A DNA stretch of 28,803 nucleotides. Origin: an uncultured Prevotella sp. (lineage in GTDB: Bacteria; Bacteroidota; Bacteroidia; Bacteroidales; Bacteroidaceae). Of this stretch, positions 13,687-22,977 are shown piece after piece. The stretch is taken from assembly GCA_947304695.1 (NCBI GenBank), contig CAMZBS010000018.1:1-28803 (forward strand). The letters run 5' to 3'. The translations under genes and the position numbers were made by a program. The stretch's first letter is position 1; every line of letters begins with the position of its first letter. Below the pieces are notes generated by a model, which worked only from the letters and a program-made list of their open reading frames with translations, did no database searches and was not told the origin of the DNA.

Positions 13687-16600
13687 TTAGAATCTTCCGG
13701 GACCACCAAATCCACCACCGCCACGAGGCATTCCACCTCCGAAGCCGCCACCACGGTTGCCACCACGGCCACCACCGAAGCCACCATCAGGGCCTCCGCC
13801 GCCACGGCGCATGTTCTGGCGCATCTCTTTGTTGCCAAAGAGGTTCAGACGGTAGTTCACACGCAGCATCACGTAGCTGTTAATGGAATTGTACCAGTTA
13901 TCGGTACGGCTCATGGCATCAATCATGCGCGAGAAGTTCGACTGCTCACCCAGGATGTCGTAGAACTCCAGTCGTACGGAAAGAGGCTTGCCTTTCAGGA
14001 AACTCTGCGAAATCTGTGCATTCCATATCAACTCGTTGGTATTGGCAGCTGCATCGCTGAAGCCACGGCGACTGGACATGTTCAGACTGGTGGTGAACTG
14101 CATGCCCCAGGGAGCCTGAATCGTGGTGTTGAAGCCGTAGTTGAAGGCCCAGTTGCTCAACTTCGAGTTTTCCTGCAGTGCGTTGTAGCTGTAGTTGTAG
14201 CGCACACCACCGTTCAACTCAAACTCCAACCAATCGTTACGATAGCTGGCACCAAGGCGTTCGCTCAGGGTGGTCGACTTGGTGGTCATCTTACTCACGT
14301 TGCCGTCACGGTAAATATCAATATAGCCCACGCGGTTGTTGTAGCTGGCCTCAGTCGAGGTGTTCACGTTGAAGAAGCCTGCTGTGTCGAGAGCGGTGTT
14401 GTAACTGATGTTACCGCTAATATCCCAGTTGCCGTTGATGTTCTCAGGACGCGACTCACGTCCGCCAGTCACGGGATTGTATCTCACCATGTTTGCCACC
14501 GAGTTGCTAGTGGTCGAGAAGTTCAGATTGGCCCAGATGAAGCGGGAGTAACGCTCGAAGGAATCATTGTAACGCAGGGAGAAACGCTGGGTGAACGAAG
14601 GCTTCAGGCTGGGGTTACCACTGGTGACATTCAGAGGATCGCTATTGTCGGTAATGGGCAACAGGTCACTCATCGAAGGCTGACTGGTGTTGCCACGGTA
14701 TTCGAAGCGCAGCTGTCCGCGATCGCTCAGCTTCAGGCGTACATTGGCCGTGGGACTCCAGTTCACTACATTGCGCGTGGTGACGGTGTCGGTAGTGAGA
14801 TAGCGATAGGTGAACTCGCTGGACTGAGGAATGACCTGCACACCCACGTTGAAATTATATTTCTCACGAATAACGCGAAGCATAATCTCAGCCGTGTGGA
14901 TGTAGTTCTTATACTCTGAGAAACGGCTCAGGTCACGACGGTAATAGTAGTCAAGCGGATTGACACGAAGCGGATCATTGAGATAGTCGCCCCAGTCTCT
15001 ATAGCCAGGATCAACGTTAGTCCAGTCCAAATAATTCTGATAGGTGTTTCGAGACCAACTAAAGTCGTATGTAGAACGGTCGCTCTTGGTGTAACGATAC
15101 TGGAAATTATAACTGAACTGTAGGAAAGTAGCACGGAAGATAGGCTCACTATAGGTCAGGCGAACGTTGTAGTCGTAGTTCTTCGTCGGTGTCAGGTTGT
15201 AGCGGTTGGTCTGATACTGCGAAGAGTCAGGGTTAAGGGACATGTAGCGATAGAGGTTGACCAGGTTCGAAGAGGTGGAACGTGAGTCGCCGTCGCTATA
15301 GTTCAAACTTGTCTGCAAGGTAATGTTGCGGCCCATGCTGCCTATCTTACGGTTAATCTGCAGTGTACCACCAAGACGTTTCGAGTCGCTGTAAGACAAA
15401 CCGTTGTTCATACGGTTATTGACCACCAATGCCGAGTCGATGCCAAGCATGCGGGAAACGATAACCGCGATACCGTCGTCGGACGATGCGAAGTCGTAAG
15501 GATCAGCGTCGAACATGCCCGACTGACTGCGCGAGGTACCGTCGTTAGTGCCATAGCTCCATGTAGGACGGAAACTGATGTTCCACAATGTGTCGGGTGT
15601 CCACTCAATGCGCATCTGGGCGTTCCATGAGTTGGAACGGGAATAGTTCTGATTGGTCGACTCGGAGAAGGAACCCGTGTTGAGAGCTACGAAGTTCTCA
15701 GACGAACGGCGGCTCCAAGCATCACCATCATTGTGGTTCCAGCGAATGGATCCATCCCATATAAGAAGCTTGGTCTTCTCATAGTTGAAGTTAACCGAAC
15801 CCATCTTCGATGCCTGCAGGCCGTTACGGCCACCGCCACCGAAGCGGCCGCCGCCACCACCGCCACCAAATCCCATATCATTGGTGTTGTTGGCATTGAG
15901 CATTGACATCACACGCCAGTCGCCATTCATAATGGCACCAAAGGCACGGCCTGAATAGCGATGCTTGGTACCTACACCACCATCGACGTTGGCAAACAAG
16001 CCTCGGTTCATACCAGCTTTCAAACCGAAGTCGAGCACCATCTGGTCGTTGCCGTCGTCAACACCTGTGATGCGGCTCAGGTCGCTCTTCTCCTCGTAGG
16101 TCTTAATACGGTTCACAATAGAAGTGGGGAGGTTTTTCACGGCAGTCTTCGTGTCGCCGGTCATAAACTCCTTACCGTCGACCTTGATTTTCTGCACGGT
16201 CTTACCGTTAATCTTGATAGTACCGTCGTCACTCACTTCGGCACCTGGGAGCTTCTTGATGAGTTCTTCGACCACGGAGCCTTCGGGCGTGCGATACGCG
16301 CCCGCATTATATATAATGGTGTCATCCTTGGTGGTAACCTTGGCAATATTCTTTACCACCTCGACTTCTTTCAGCAGTTTCGAGTCGGGAACGATAGTGA
16401 GTGTGCCCACTTGTACGGGTTTGCCTTCGACCGTCACACTGTGGAAGAGTGTCTTATAGCCCACGTAAGTAATACGGACAATGTACTGTCCGTCCTGCGG
16501 AGCAGTCACGGTGAACTGACCGTCCAGGTTGGTCACCGCATTGGCAGCCAGCGTGCTGTCTTTCTTCAGCAGAGCCACAGTGGCCTGAATCACGGCCTCG

Positions 16601-16698
16601 CCCTGTTCTTTGTCAATTACCTTACCCGTAATAGTACGCTGGGCTTGCATTGAGAGGGCCGAAAACATGACGGCCATCAGAAGTAGAAATCGCTTCAT
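13687..16698 (-). CDS. Outer-membrane beta-barrel protein (OMP_b-brl_3 type) with Gly/Arg-rich tail
   Basis: The 1003-residue protein has a signal peptide (1-19, cleavage near MQA|Q), a carboxypeptidase-regulatory-like domain (about 21-105) and a plug-like domain (about 115-205: IIYNAGAYRTPEGSVVEEL, LPGAEVSDDGTIKINGK). A long Tyr/Asn/Ser-rich barrel of the TonB-receptor-like OMP_b-brl_3 family ends at about residue 960. I see no SusC-type signature or SusD partner, so substrate is unknown. A loop at 276-293 is mostly glycine, and 24 of the last 41 residues are glycine, interspersed with Arg and Phe and ending in Phe. This tail follows the last recognisable strand (YVMLRVNYRLNLF). A paralogue is encoded at 22978. 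The perfect inverted repeat CGCAA-N4-TTGCG lies 45 bases upstream. Confidence 0.9.
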   Translation of the reverse strand: MKRFLLLMAVMFSALSMQAQRTITGKVIDKEQGEAVIQATVALLKKDSTLAANAVTNLDGQFTVTAPQDGQYIVRITYVGYKTLFHSVTVEGKPVQVGTLTIVPDSKLLKEVEVVKNIAKVTTKDDTIIYNAGAYRTPEGSVVEELIKKLPGAEVSDDGTIKINGKTVQKIKVDGKEFMTGDTKTAVKNLPTSIVNRIKTYEEKSDLSRITGVDDGNDQMVLDFGLKAGMNRGLFANVDGGVGTKHRYSGRAFGAIMNGDWRVMSMLNANNTNDMGFGGGGGGGRFGGGGRNGLQASKMGSVNFNYEKTKLLIWDGSIRWNHNDGDAWSRRSSENFVALNTGSFSESTNQNYSRSNSWNAQMRIEWTPDTLWNISFRPTWSYGTNDGTSRSQSGMFDADPYDFASSDDGIAVIVSRMLGIDSALVVNNRMNNGLSYSDSKRLGGTLQINRKIGSMGRNITLQTSLNYSDGDSRSTSSNLVNLYRYMSLNPDSSQYQTNRYNLTPTKNYDYNVRLTYSEPIFRATFLQFSYNFQYRYTKSDRSTYDFSWSRNTYQNYLDWTNVDPGYRDWGDYLNDPLRVNPLDYYYRRDLSRFSEYKNYIHTAEIMLRVIREKYNFNVGVQVIPQSSEFTYRYLTTDTVTTRNVVNWSPTANVRLKLSDRGQLRFEYRGNTSQPSMSDLLPITDNSDPLNVTSGNPSLKPSFTQRFSLRYNDSFERYSRFIWANLNFSTTSNSVANMVRYNPVTGGRESRPENINGNWDISGNISYNTALDTAGFFNVNTSTEASYNNRVGYIDIYRDGNVSKMTTKSTTLSERLGASYRNDWLEFELNGGVRYNYSYNALQENSKLSNWAFNYGFNTTIQAPWGMQFTTSLNMSSRRGFSDAAANTNELIWNAQISQSFLKGKPLSVRLEFYDILGEQSNFSRMIDAMSRTDNWYNSINSYVMLRVNYRLNLFGNKEMRQNMRRGGGGPDGGFGGGRGGNRGGGFGGGMPRGGGGFGGPGRF

Positions 16699-16742
16699 AC
16701 TTTGTTTTTTAATTATCCTTAATACACTTTATGGTATTATGA

Positions 16743-16756
16743 CGCAACACTTTGCG
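16743..16756. promoter_or_regulatory. Small inverted repeat upstream of the barrel gene
   Basis: CGCAA (16743-16747) and TTGCG (16752-16756) flank four bases in the 109-bp gap between cvfB and the barrel gene. No exact TAnnTTTG box was found in this gap, so the promoter is unassigned. An operator role is speculative. Confidence 0.3.
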
Positions 16757-16807
16757 AAAAGTTTAAAGCCAACATCATTTTTTTGCGTGATTTTAGGAAA
16801 GATTCCT

Positions 16808-17656
16808 TCAAACAAGACGGATGCCGTCATCGGAAATGGTAATAAGCCGACGGCGGTACAAGTCACCGATGGCTTTCTTGTAGGCTTTCTTCGACACCTT
16901 AAAACGGTCGGCAATGAGTTCAGCAGAACTTTTGTCACCAAGGTCGCAGAAGCCGTTGTTCTCATACAGGTAGCGCAACAGCACCTCGGCAAAGTCGAGC
17001 GTGTGCTGTCGGCCAGTGGGCTGCGCCGTAAGGTCAATCTTGCCGTCCTGTCGCACATGGTCGACATAAGCCGTGAGGCGGTCGCCGGTGTGCAGCGGCT
17101 GGAACACCTGGTTGTCGTAGATCTGACCCTGATAACGGTTATCGACAATGGCCTTGAAGCCCAGGTCGGTCTTCTGCCAGATGAGACAATCAACAGCTTG
17201 GCCATGAGTGATTGGGGTACGCCGCGACACGGTCTCAGCATACGGTACAATGTACTTATCAACCTTGGCCGTGGCCATAAGGCGATGGGACTCCTGGTCT
17301 TCCATGACATAGACAATGTAATGTTTGCCCACCTCCATGCGCTGCTTTTGTTCACGGAAGGGGCAGAACAAGTCTTTCATGGGTCCCCACTTCAGGAAAG
17401 CTCCATACTGATTGCACCAGGCCACTTCCAACCATGCGAACTCACCAACCTTGGCCAGCGGGGCTTCGGTAGTGGCAACGATTCTTTCTTCCTGATCAAG
17501 ATAGATGAACACGGAAATGTCCTGTCCTATCTGCATATTAGGAGTGGCATAACGCTGTGGAAGTAGCACCTCACCTTCGTCGCCACCGTCGAGATAGAAT
17601 CCAAAATCAACACGTTTGACAATCTTCAACGTGTTGTAATCGCCCAGTTTCAGCAT
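16808..17656 (-). CDS. cvfB: S1-domain RNA-binding protein, CvfB family
   Basis: The 282-residue protein has the usual CvfB length and layout: three S1-like barrels (about 1-62, 70-131 and 148-211) and a C-terminal winged helix (about 218-282). Family motifs visible are [15 protein letters not shown] (19-33), [16 protein letters not shown] (85-100) and [16 protein letters not shown] (165-180). CvfB-type proteins bind RNA; in Staphylococcus they affect virulence gene expression, but the role in Bacteroidota is not defined. Its start overlaps the end of the LolD-type gene by 7 bases, so it is the distal member of the run starting at the XRE-cupin gene. Confidence 0.92.
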   Translation of the reverse strand: MLKLGDYNTLKIVKRVDFGFYLDGGDEGEVLLPQRYATPNMQIGQDISVFIYLDQEERIVATTEAPLAKVGEFAWLEVAWCNQYGAFLKWGPMKDLFCPFREQKQRMEVGKHYIVYVMEDQESHRLMATAKVDKYIVPYAETVSRRTPITHGQAVDCLIWQKTDLGFKAIVDNRYQGQIYDNQVFQPLHTGDRLTAYVDHVRQDGKIDLTAQPTGRQHTLDFAEVLLRYLYENNGFCDLGDKSSAELIADRFKVSKKAYKKAIGDLYRRRLITISDDGIRLV

Positions 17657-18336
17657 GTCTCGCCTCCTTCTGTCTCTAAGAACGGAACTTCGAGCAGCCC
17701 GTCTTTCATGTGAATGGTGCGGTCGGTAAGAGTGGCCAACTGCTCGTCGTGGGTAACGATGACAAACGTCTGACCATACTTATCACGCAGGTCGAAGAAT
17801 AACTGATGTAATTCCTGTTTGTTCTGCGAGTCGAGCGAGCCGCTGGGCTCATCAGCCAAAATGACTGCCGGATTGTTGATAAGCGCACGAGCCACAGCCA
17901 CGCGTTGTTTCTCTCCGCCCGAAAGTTCTGAAGGTTTGTGATGGGAACGGTCTCTGAGTCCCATGAACTGTAGCAGTTCCTCTCCCTGGTTCTTGGCCTC
18001 CTTGCTGCTGCGGCCTGCTATGTAGGCTGGAATCATGATGTTCTCGATAGCCGTGAACTCAGGCAGCAGTTGGTGGAACTGGAAGACAAAGCCCAACCGT
18101 CGATTACGAAAATCGCTCAACTGCTTCTGCCTAAGTTGAGTGGTGTCGATGCCATCGACACACACTGAACCAGTATCCGGGCGGTCAAGTGTTCCAATGA
18201 TTTGCAGCAGTGTGGTCTTGCCCGCCCCACTTGGGCCTACGATGCTCACAACTTCGCCCTTGTCGATAGTCAGGTCGATGCCTTTGAGCACCTGTAATGA
18301 GCCGAAACTCTTAGTTATGTTCTTGATATCTATCAT
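17650..18336 (-). CDS. lolD: LolD-type ABC transporter ATPase, without adjacent permease
   Basis: The 228-residue ATPase has all required motifs: Walker A GPSGAGKT (34-41), Q-loop Gln86, signature LSGGE (138-142), Walker B VILADEP (158-164) and switch His196. It resembles the LolD/MacB group (LolD, FtsE and MacB ATPases), which power lipoprotein release from the inner membrane or related envelope work. LolD works with a LolC/E-type permease, but none is in this window; in Bacteroidota the permease is often encoded elsewhere. Its start overlaps the antiporter stop by 4 bases (ATGA) and its end overlaps cvfB by 7, indicating one transcript. The assignment to LolD rather than another MacB-type ATPase is likely, not certain. 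Confidence 0.88.
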   Translation of the reverse strand: MIDIKNITKSFGSLQVLKGIDLTIDKGEVVSIVGPSGAGKTTLLQIIGTLDRPDTGSVCVDGIDTTQLRQKQLSDFRNRRLGFVFQFHQLLPEFTAIENIMIPAYIAGRSSKEAKNQGEELLQFMGLRDRSHHKPSELSGGEKQRVAVARALINNPAVILADEPSGSLDSQNKQELHQLFFDLRDKYGQTFVIVTHDEQLATLTDRTIHMKDGLLEVPFLETEGGETC

Positions 18337-20459
18337 ATTTTTCTGTGCATCCAGTGCAAAATGGTATCGTAGATGCTGTCCTCCTCGCGGTGCTGGGCCT
18401 CGGTGAAGCTCATGGAGTCTTCCTTGGCATTGCCATACTGATCAGGGAAGATAATCATCAGATTGGTGCCCGAGAAATAGCGCGTCAGCTCGTCGGGCAG
18501 GCGGTCGAGTGCGTTCTTGTAGCTGATGGTTCCTTTACGGGCAGTAACCACCACAAGCATGTGGTCCCTGCCTATCGTGCCCGCCAACTGCGGAAGTTCG
18601 TTCCAGTGACCCATAAGGGTGTATTCTCCCCGAACACTGGGGTACAGGTTGTTAATATATTCAGCAATGAGCACCAGCGACTCGTTACGCCCATGGAACT
18701 GTATACGGCAGTCTAACTGTCCTGCCAGTCGGCACAAGCATTCCAGCCAGCGGTGGAAACCGGGCTCGAACTCAGCCCTTGACGGCACAGCCACCTGAAT
18801 GCGGCGCAACGTGTTCAGGGGTTGTTCGAAACGCGTGAGAATAATCTGACGGTTCAGTCCGTTGTACAGACTCTGGATGAACTCACCCCAGAACTTCTGT
18901 GACACGTCAGTATGGACGTGCATACCCATAACAATCTCCGAACAGGCATACTCACGGAAAGCGTGCTTGATGCCGTTGGCTATGTTAGTAGCCAGCCGCA
19001 CCTGGGTCTGCATGGGAACCTCGACGGCACTGGCCTGCTTCTGCAACTGCTCAAGGAGCTGCAACCCCTGTTCTCGTGCTTCAGTGCTGTGCTCATCGTC
19101 ATAGACCACGTTCAGTGCCACCAGCCCATTCTTTGACTTCTCATTGCGCATCAGCAAAGACAGCGATAGGAGCTGAGGAGCAATCTCAGGATATTTCACA
19201 CAGATCATGGTCTTGGTGCGGTCGCCATCCCCACTCCTTGTCAGGGAACCTGGGGTGAGGCTGTTCAGACTGATCTCGATGGCTGCTTTCTGGGTCATGA
19301 GCGTCGAGATGACACACGTCACGAGAATCATGATAACCACACCATTAAGCATCTGGTCGTCGACCAAATACTGTCCAGGTGCCACCTCCAGCCGCATACC
19401 CACCATGACCATGGCAATGGCACCGGCCGCATGGGCCGACGTGAGGCCGAACATCATGTGCCCTTCAGATTTCGACAACCGGAAGAGTAGGCTTGAGATA
19501 TAGGCAGCCAAGGCTTTACCGAACGTACCGAAAAACGCAATGAGCAACACAATCCACCACATCTGGCTGCTTTCAGCCAGCGTACGCAGATTGATGAGCA
19601 TGCCCACACCTATCAGGAAATAAGGAATGAAGATAGCGTTGCCAATGAACTCCGTACGGTTCATCAGGGGCGATACATGGGGAATATACCTATTGAGCAC
19701 CAGGCCTGAGAAGAAGGCACCGAAGATGCCCTCCAAGCCAATGAGGTCGGAGAGAGCCGCACTCAAGAACATCACAGCCATAACGAAGATGTACTGCATT
19801 ACGGCATCGCTATAGCGACGCAGGAAATAGCGTGCCAGCCTGGGAATGAGCATCGCAGTGCCCACAATGAAGGCTGCAAGCTTCAGTACAAACAACACCC
19901 AGAACAGCCAGCCACCACCCTCGTCGAACGTGCCCGACAAGCCTGCCAGCATGACCAAGGCCATGAACAACGAAATCATCGACGAGCCCACGCTGAGCAT
20001 GACGCTCGAATTACGCTGTAGGCCGTAGCGTCCCACGATGGGATAGGCTATCAGCGTGTTCGATGCCATGATGCATCCCAGCAGGAAGGATGCCCGTACC
20101 GAATAGCCGAGCAGCAGCACCGACATGATGTAGGTGAGCACCAACGGCACAAAGCAGGTGAGCAGACCGAAGACCACAAACTGACGGGAGTTCTTCTTCA
20201 CGCTCTCCAGGTCCATCTCAAGTCCTGCAAGGAACATGATATAGAACAGACCCACTCGACCAAACAGTTCGAACGACTCGTCGCGTTCCAGTATGTCAAA
20301 GCCGTAGGGGCCTATCAGCACACCTGCCAGCACCATGCCAATGATATGGGGAATCCTCAGTTTGCCCATGATGATAGGGGCAAACAGAATTATCAACAAC
20401 ACCACGAAGAAAATCAGCGTGGGGTCGGTGATGTGAAGATAAGAAGCCAACAATGTCAT
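18333..20459 (-). CDS. CPA2-type cation:proton antiporter with C-terminal Usp-like region
   Basis: The 708-residue protein has about 12 membrane segments (residues 10-390), including [17 protein letters not shown] (35-51) and [16 protein letters not shown] (70-85), both typical of CPA2 exchangers. Residues about 415-708 are soluble; [19 protein letters not shown] starts an alpha/beta region resembling two universal-stress-protein-like domains, probably sensory. In the segment where many sodium/proton exchangers have the ion-binding Asp, this protein reads [12 protein letters not shown] (131-142) with no acidic residue, closer to the Kef-type SSTA motif, so the ion may be K+ and cannot be assigned. 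It begins 31 bases after the acyl-CoA synthetase stop and overlaps the lolD start by 4 bases. Confidence 0.9.
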   Translation of the reverse strand: MTLLASYLHITDPTLIFFVVLLIILFAPIIMGKLRIPHIIGMVLAGVLIGPYGFDILERDESFELFGRVGLFYIMFLAGLEMDLESVKKNSRQFVVFGLLTCFVPLVLTYIMSVLLLGYSVRASFLLGCIMASNTLIAYPIVGRYGLQRNSSVMLSVGSSMISLFMALVMLAGLSGTFDEGGGWLFWVLFVLKLAAFIVGTAMLIPRLARYFLRRYSDAVMQYIFVMAVMFLSAALSDLIGLEGIFGAFFSGLVLNRYIPHVSPLMNRTEFIGNAIFIPYFLIGVGMLINLRTLAESSQMWWIVLLIAFFGTFGKALAAYISSLLFRLSKSEGHMMFGLTSAHAAGAIAMVMVGMRLEVAPGQYLVDDQMLNGVVIMILVTCVISTLMTQKAAIEISLNSLTPGSLTRSGDGDRTKTMICVKYPEIAPQLLSLSLLMRNEKSKNGLVALNVVYDDEHSTEAREQGLQLLEQLQKQASAVEVPMQTQVRLATNIANGIKHAFREYACSEIVMGMHVHTDVSQKFWGEFIQSLYNGLNRQIILTRFEQPLNTLRRIQVAVPSRAEFEPGFHRWLECLCRLAGQLDCRIQFHGRNESLVLIAEYINNLYPSVRGEYTLMGHWNELPQLAGTIGRDHMLVVVTARKGTISYKNALDRLPDELTRYFSGTNLMIIFPDQYGNAKEDSMSFTEAQHREEDSIYDTILHWMHRKI

Positions 20460-20490
20460 GGCGGCTATACAGGTACGAAATGACCCCTGG

Positions 20491-22218
20491 TCATACTACC
20501 TCAATGCCCTGTTCGGCACAGAGCTTGAGGCTCATTTCCTTCAACTTGAACTTTTGAATCTTGCCACTACCCGTCAGGGGGAACTGGTCGATGAAGAACA
20601 CGTACTTGGGAATCTTGTAGCGAGCAATCTTACCACGGCAGAAGTCCTGCACATCCTCAGGCTGCATCTTTACGCCCTCTTCCAAGATGATGAAGGCGCC
20701 TACGGCCTCACCATACTTTTTCGACGGGACGGCAGCCACCTGCACGTCGCGAATACCAGGCATGTGATAAAGGAACTCCTCGATTTCACGCGGATAAATG
20801 TTCTCACCGCCACGAATAATCATGTCCTTGATGCGGCCTGTAATCTTATAGAAGCCCTGCTCGTCCTTGATGCCCAGGTCACCTGAGTGGAGGAAACCGT
20901 TCTTGTCAATTACCTCAGCGGTGGCTTCGGGGTTCTTGTAGTAGCCCTTCATCACGTTGAAGCCCTTGCAGCACATCTCGCCCTGCACACCAACAGGACA
21001 TTCCTCGCCTGTCTCAGGGTCGAGCACCTTGACCTCAACAAAGGGGAAGTCACGACCCACGGTGGTGCAGCGCTGCTCAAACGTGTCGTTCAGGCAGGTC
21101 TGCGTCATGCCAGGCGATGACTCAGTGAGGCCGTAGACGCTCGTAATGGTCATATACATCTTCTCGCTGACCTGCTTCATCAGTTCCACAGGACACAGCG
21201 AACCAGCCATGATGCCCGTGCGCAGACAGCTGAGATCGAACATGGAGAACATGGGGTGGTTGAGCTCGGCAATGAACATGGTGGGCACGCCATAGACGGC
21301 CGTACAACGCTCTTTATGGATAGAAGCCAATACCACCAGGGGATCGAACTTCTCGACCATTACCTCAGTACAACCGTGGGTGAGGCAGTTCATCGTGGCC
21401 AGCACTACACCAAAGCAGTGGAACAGGGGCACACAAACGCAGAGTCTGTCATCGGCAGTGAAGCCCATATTCTCACCGGTAAAGTAACCGTCGTTGGCAA
21501 TGCCATAGTGGGTGAGCATCACGCCCTTGGGAAAACCGGTAGTGCCGCTGGTGTACTGCATATTGCAGACATCGTAGCAGCTCACCTGACTTTTCATCTC
21601 CAGCAGCTGCTCGTCATCGATGTTCTTGCCCAAGAGCAGCAGTTCAGCAGTATTGAACATGCCGCGATGCTTCTCCATGCCAATATAGACCACGTTCTTC
21701 ATGAAAGGAAAACGTTTGCTCTCCAGATGTCCACGCTGGCAGTCACGCAACTCGGGCAGCATCTTGTAAGTCATGTCCACATAGTCACACTCCCAGGTGC
21801 CGTCGGTGATGCAAAGCGTGTGCATATCACTGTTCTCGCACAGGTACTCCAGCTCATTCTGCTTGTAGTTGGTGTTCACCGTCACAAGCACGGCACCAAT
21901 CTTGGCCGTGGCATAGAGGAAGGTGAGCCAGTCGGGCACGTTGGTTGCCCAGATGCCCACGTTCGACCCTTTCTTCACGCCAATGCTGATGAGACCTTTG
22001 GCCAAATTGTCCACACGCTGGTTGAACTGGCTCCAGGTGAAGCGCAGGTCACGGTCGGAATACACGATGTATTCCTTGTCGGGCGTTGTCTCAGCCCAGT
22101 ATTCAAGCCATTGACCAAGGGTACGCTCATGGAGTTTATAGCCTACGCTGCCTGTCTCGGCAGGATAAGTTCTGTCTGGCAGGGGCCTGCCGGCCATGTC
22201 TAATCTTACGTTACTCAT
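20491..22218 (-). CDS. AMP-forming acyl-CoA synthetase
   Basis: The start at 22218 (MSNVRL, 575 residues) is chosen over the longer 597-residue frame because the latter would overlap the upstream regulator gene; this leaves a 10-base gap. ANL-superfamily motifs are complete: ATP loop [11 protein letters not shown] (222-232), YGLTESSP (362-369), SGDLG (445-449), hinge [20 protein letters not shown] (461-480) and catalytic Lys553 in SGKIQK. It would activate a carboxylic acid, probably a medium- or long-chain fatty acid, to acyl-CoA via an acyl-AMP. Chain length cannot be told from motifs alone. Its position just after an XRE-cupin regulator suggests joint control by a small molecule, possibly the substrate or its CoA ester. 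Confidence 0.94.
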   Translation of the reverse strand: MSNVRLDMAGRPLPDRTYPAETGSVGYKLHERTLGQWLEYWAETTPDKEYIVYSDRDLRFTWSQFNQRVDNLAKGLISIGVKKGSNVGIWATNVPDWLTFLYATAKIGAVLVTVNTNYKQNELEYLCENSDMHTLCITDGTWECDYVDMTYKMLPELRDCQRGHLESKRFPFMKNVVYIGMEKHRGMFNTAELLLLGKNIDDEQLLEMKSQVSCYDVCNMQYTSGTTGFPKGVMLTHYGIANDGYFTGENMGFTADDRLCVCVPLFHCFGVVLATMNCLTHGCTEVMVEKFDPLVVLASIHKERCTAVYGVPTMFIAELNHPMFSMFDLSCLRTGIMAGSLCPVELMKQVSEKMYMTITSVYGLTESSPGMTQTCLNDTFEQRCTTVGRDFPFVEVKVLDPETGEECPVGVQGEMCCKGFNVMKGYYKNPEATAEVIDKNGFLHSGDLGIKDEQGFYKITGRIKDMIIRGGENIYPREIEEFLYHMPGIRDVQVAAVPSKKYGEAVGAFIILEEGVKMQPEDVQDFCRGKIARYKIPKYVFFIDQFPLTGSGKIQKFKLKEMSLKLCAEQGIEVV

Positions 22219-22228
22219 TCTCTTTGAA

Positions 22229-22813
22229 TTAGAAAGGAATATAAACCACTGCCAATATCTTGGCACTCTTACCTGACGAACCATGCACGTGATGCTCCAC
22301 GATAGAGTCGTAGAAGATACTGTCGCCAGCCTTCAGCACGTAGGTTTCCTTGCCATAGTTTATTACAATCTCGCCTTCCATCACATAGATAAACTCCTCG
22401 CCTTCATGGGCAGAAAGTTTGAAGTTCTTTTCCTCGCTGGGCTGAATGTCGATGATGAACGGCTCCATACTACGACCCGCCTTCTGGCGTGCCAGTGAGT
22501 GGTAGACCATGTTCTTGCGTGCCTCGGCTGCACCGTTCGAGAAACTTATACTGCGGTCGCGCTCACGCTCCTCGGCACGGCAGACCACAGGCCCCAGCTC
22601 GTCGTTGTCGTCAAGGAAAGTACCCAGACGCACACCCAGTGCCCTGGCTATCTTAATCAGCGGTCCTAAAGACGGCAGATATTCATCGTTCTCGATGGAC
22701 TCGATCTGGTCTATAGAAAGACCACTACGTTCTGAGATTTCCTCAATAGTGAGGTTCTTGGATTCTCTAATCCCTTTGATTTTGAACCCTACAATGCTGT
22801 GCTGGTTGGTCAT
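22229..22813 (-). CDS. XRE-type regulator with C-terminal cupin domain
   Basis: The 194-residue protein has an N-terminal helix-turn-helix (about 9-64; [22 protein letters not shown] is the HTH core) and a C-terminal cupin_2 domain (about 115-194; [15 protein letters not shown] and [17 protein letters not shown] supply the two cupin motifs, with His136, Glu140 and His174/175 as possible metal or ligand residues). Such regulators usually repress or activate the adjacent metabolic operon in response to a ligand. The acyl-CoA synthetase starts 10 bases downstream. An inverted repeat at 22884-22916, next to its own promoter and that of the divergent barrel gene, is a candidate operator. Confidence 0.94.
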   Translation of the reverse strand: MTNQHSIVGFKIKGIRESKNLTIEEISERSGLSIDQIESIENDEYLPSLGPLIKIARALGVRLGTFLDDNDELGPVVCRAEERERDRSISFSNGAAEARKNMVYHSLARQKAGRSMEPFIIDIQPSEEKNFKLSAHEGEEFIYVMEGEIVINYGKETYVLKAGDSIFYDSIVEHHVHGSSGKSAKILAVVYIPF

Positions 22814-22855
22814 AAAAATAAATGTAAAACTAACAATCTATTTGTTTTTTGGCCG

Positions 22856-22863
22856 CAAAGATA
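22856..22863 (-). promoter_or_regulatory. -7 promoter box of the XRE-cupin/acyl-CoA synthetase run
   Basis: On minus this reads TATCTTTG, an exact match to TAnnTTTG, 42 bases upstream of the ATG at 22813. The -33 region has no TTG, and the left arm of the inverted repeat at 22884 falls there. Confidence 0.72.
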
Positions 22864-22883
22864 CGAAAACTGGTTGAAAAACC

Positions 22884-22916
22884 CCTCTGTTTTTAGAAGA
22901 TTAACACTAACAGAGG
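22884..22916. promoter_or_regulatory. 8-bp inverted repeat between the divergent XRE-cupin and barrel promoters
   Basis: CCTCTGTT (22884-22891) and its exact reverse complement AACAGAGG (22909-22916) are separated by 17 bases. The left arm falls at about -33 of the XRE-cupin promoter; the right arm ends 8 bases before the -33 TTG of the barrel gene. Operator function is inferred from position. Confidence 0.45.
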
Positions 22917-22924
22917 CTTAATTG

Positions 22925-22956
22925 TTGCGATAGATTAGTCTTTTTTGCTACCTTTG
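22925..22956 (+). promoter_or_regulatory. Promoter of the second barrel gene (-33 TTG, -7 TACCTTTG)
   Basis: TTG at 22925-22927, 21-bp spacer, TACCTTTG at 22949-22956. The ATG follows at 22978, so the leader is about 15 bases. Confidence 0.78.
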
Positions 22957-22977
22957 CATTTAAATTACCAGCCCAGA

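Noticed and set aside
13654..14919. A 421-codon open frame on plus antisense to the first barrel gene
   Set aside because: Low-complexity Thr/Ala/Val product opposite a gene with clear signal peptide, plug and barrel motifs.
21256..22203. A 315-codon open frame on plus antisense to the acyl-CoA synthetase
   Set aside because: The synthetase has every family motif; the antisense frame has none.
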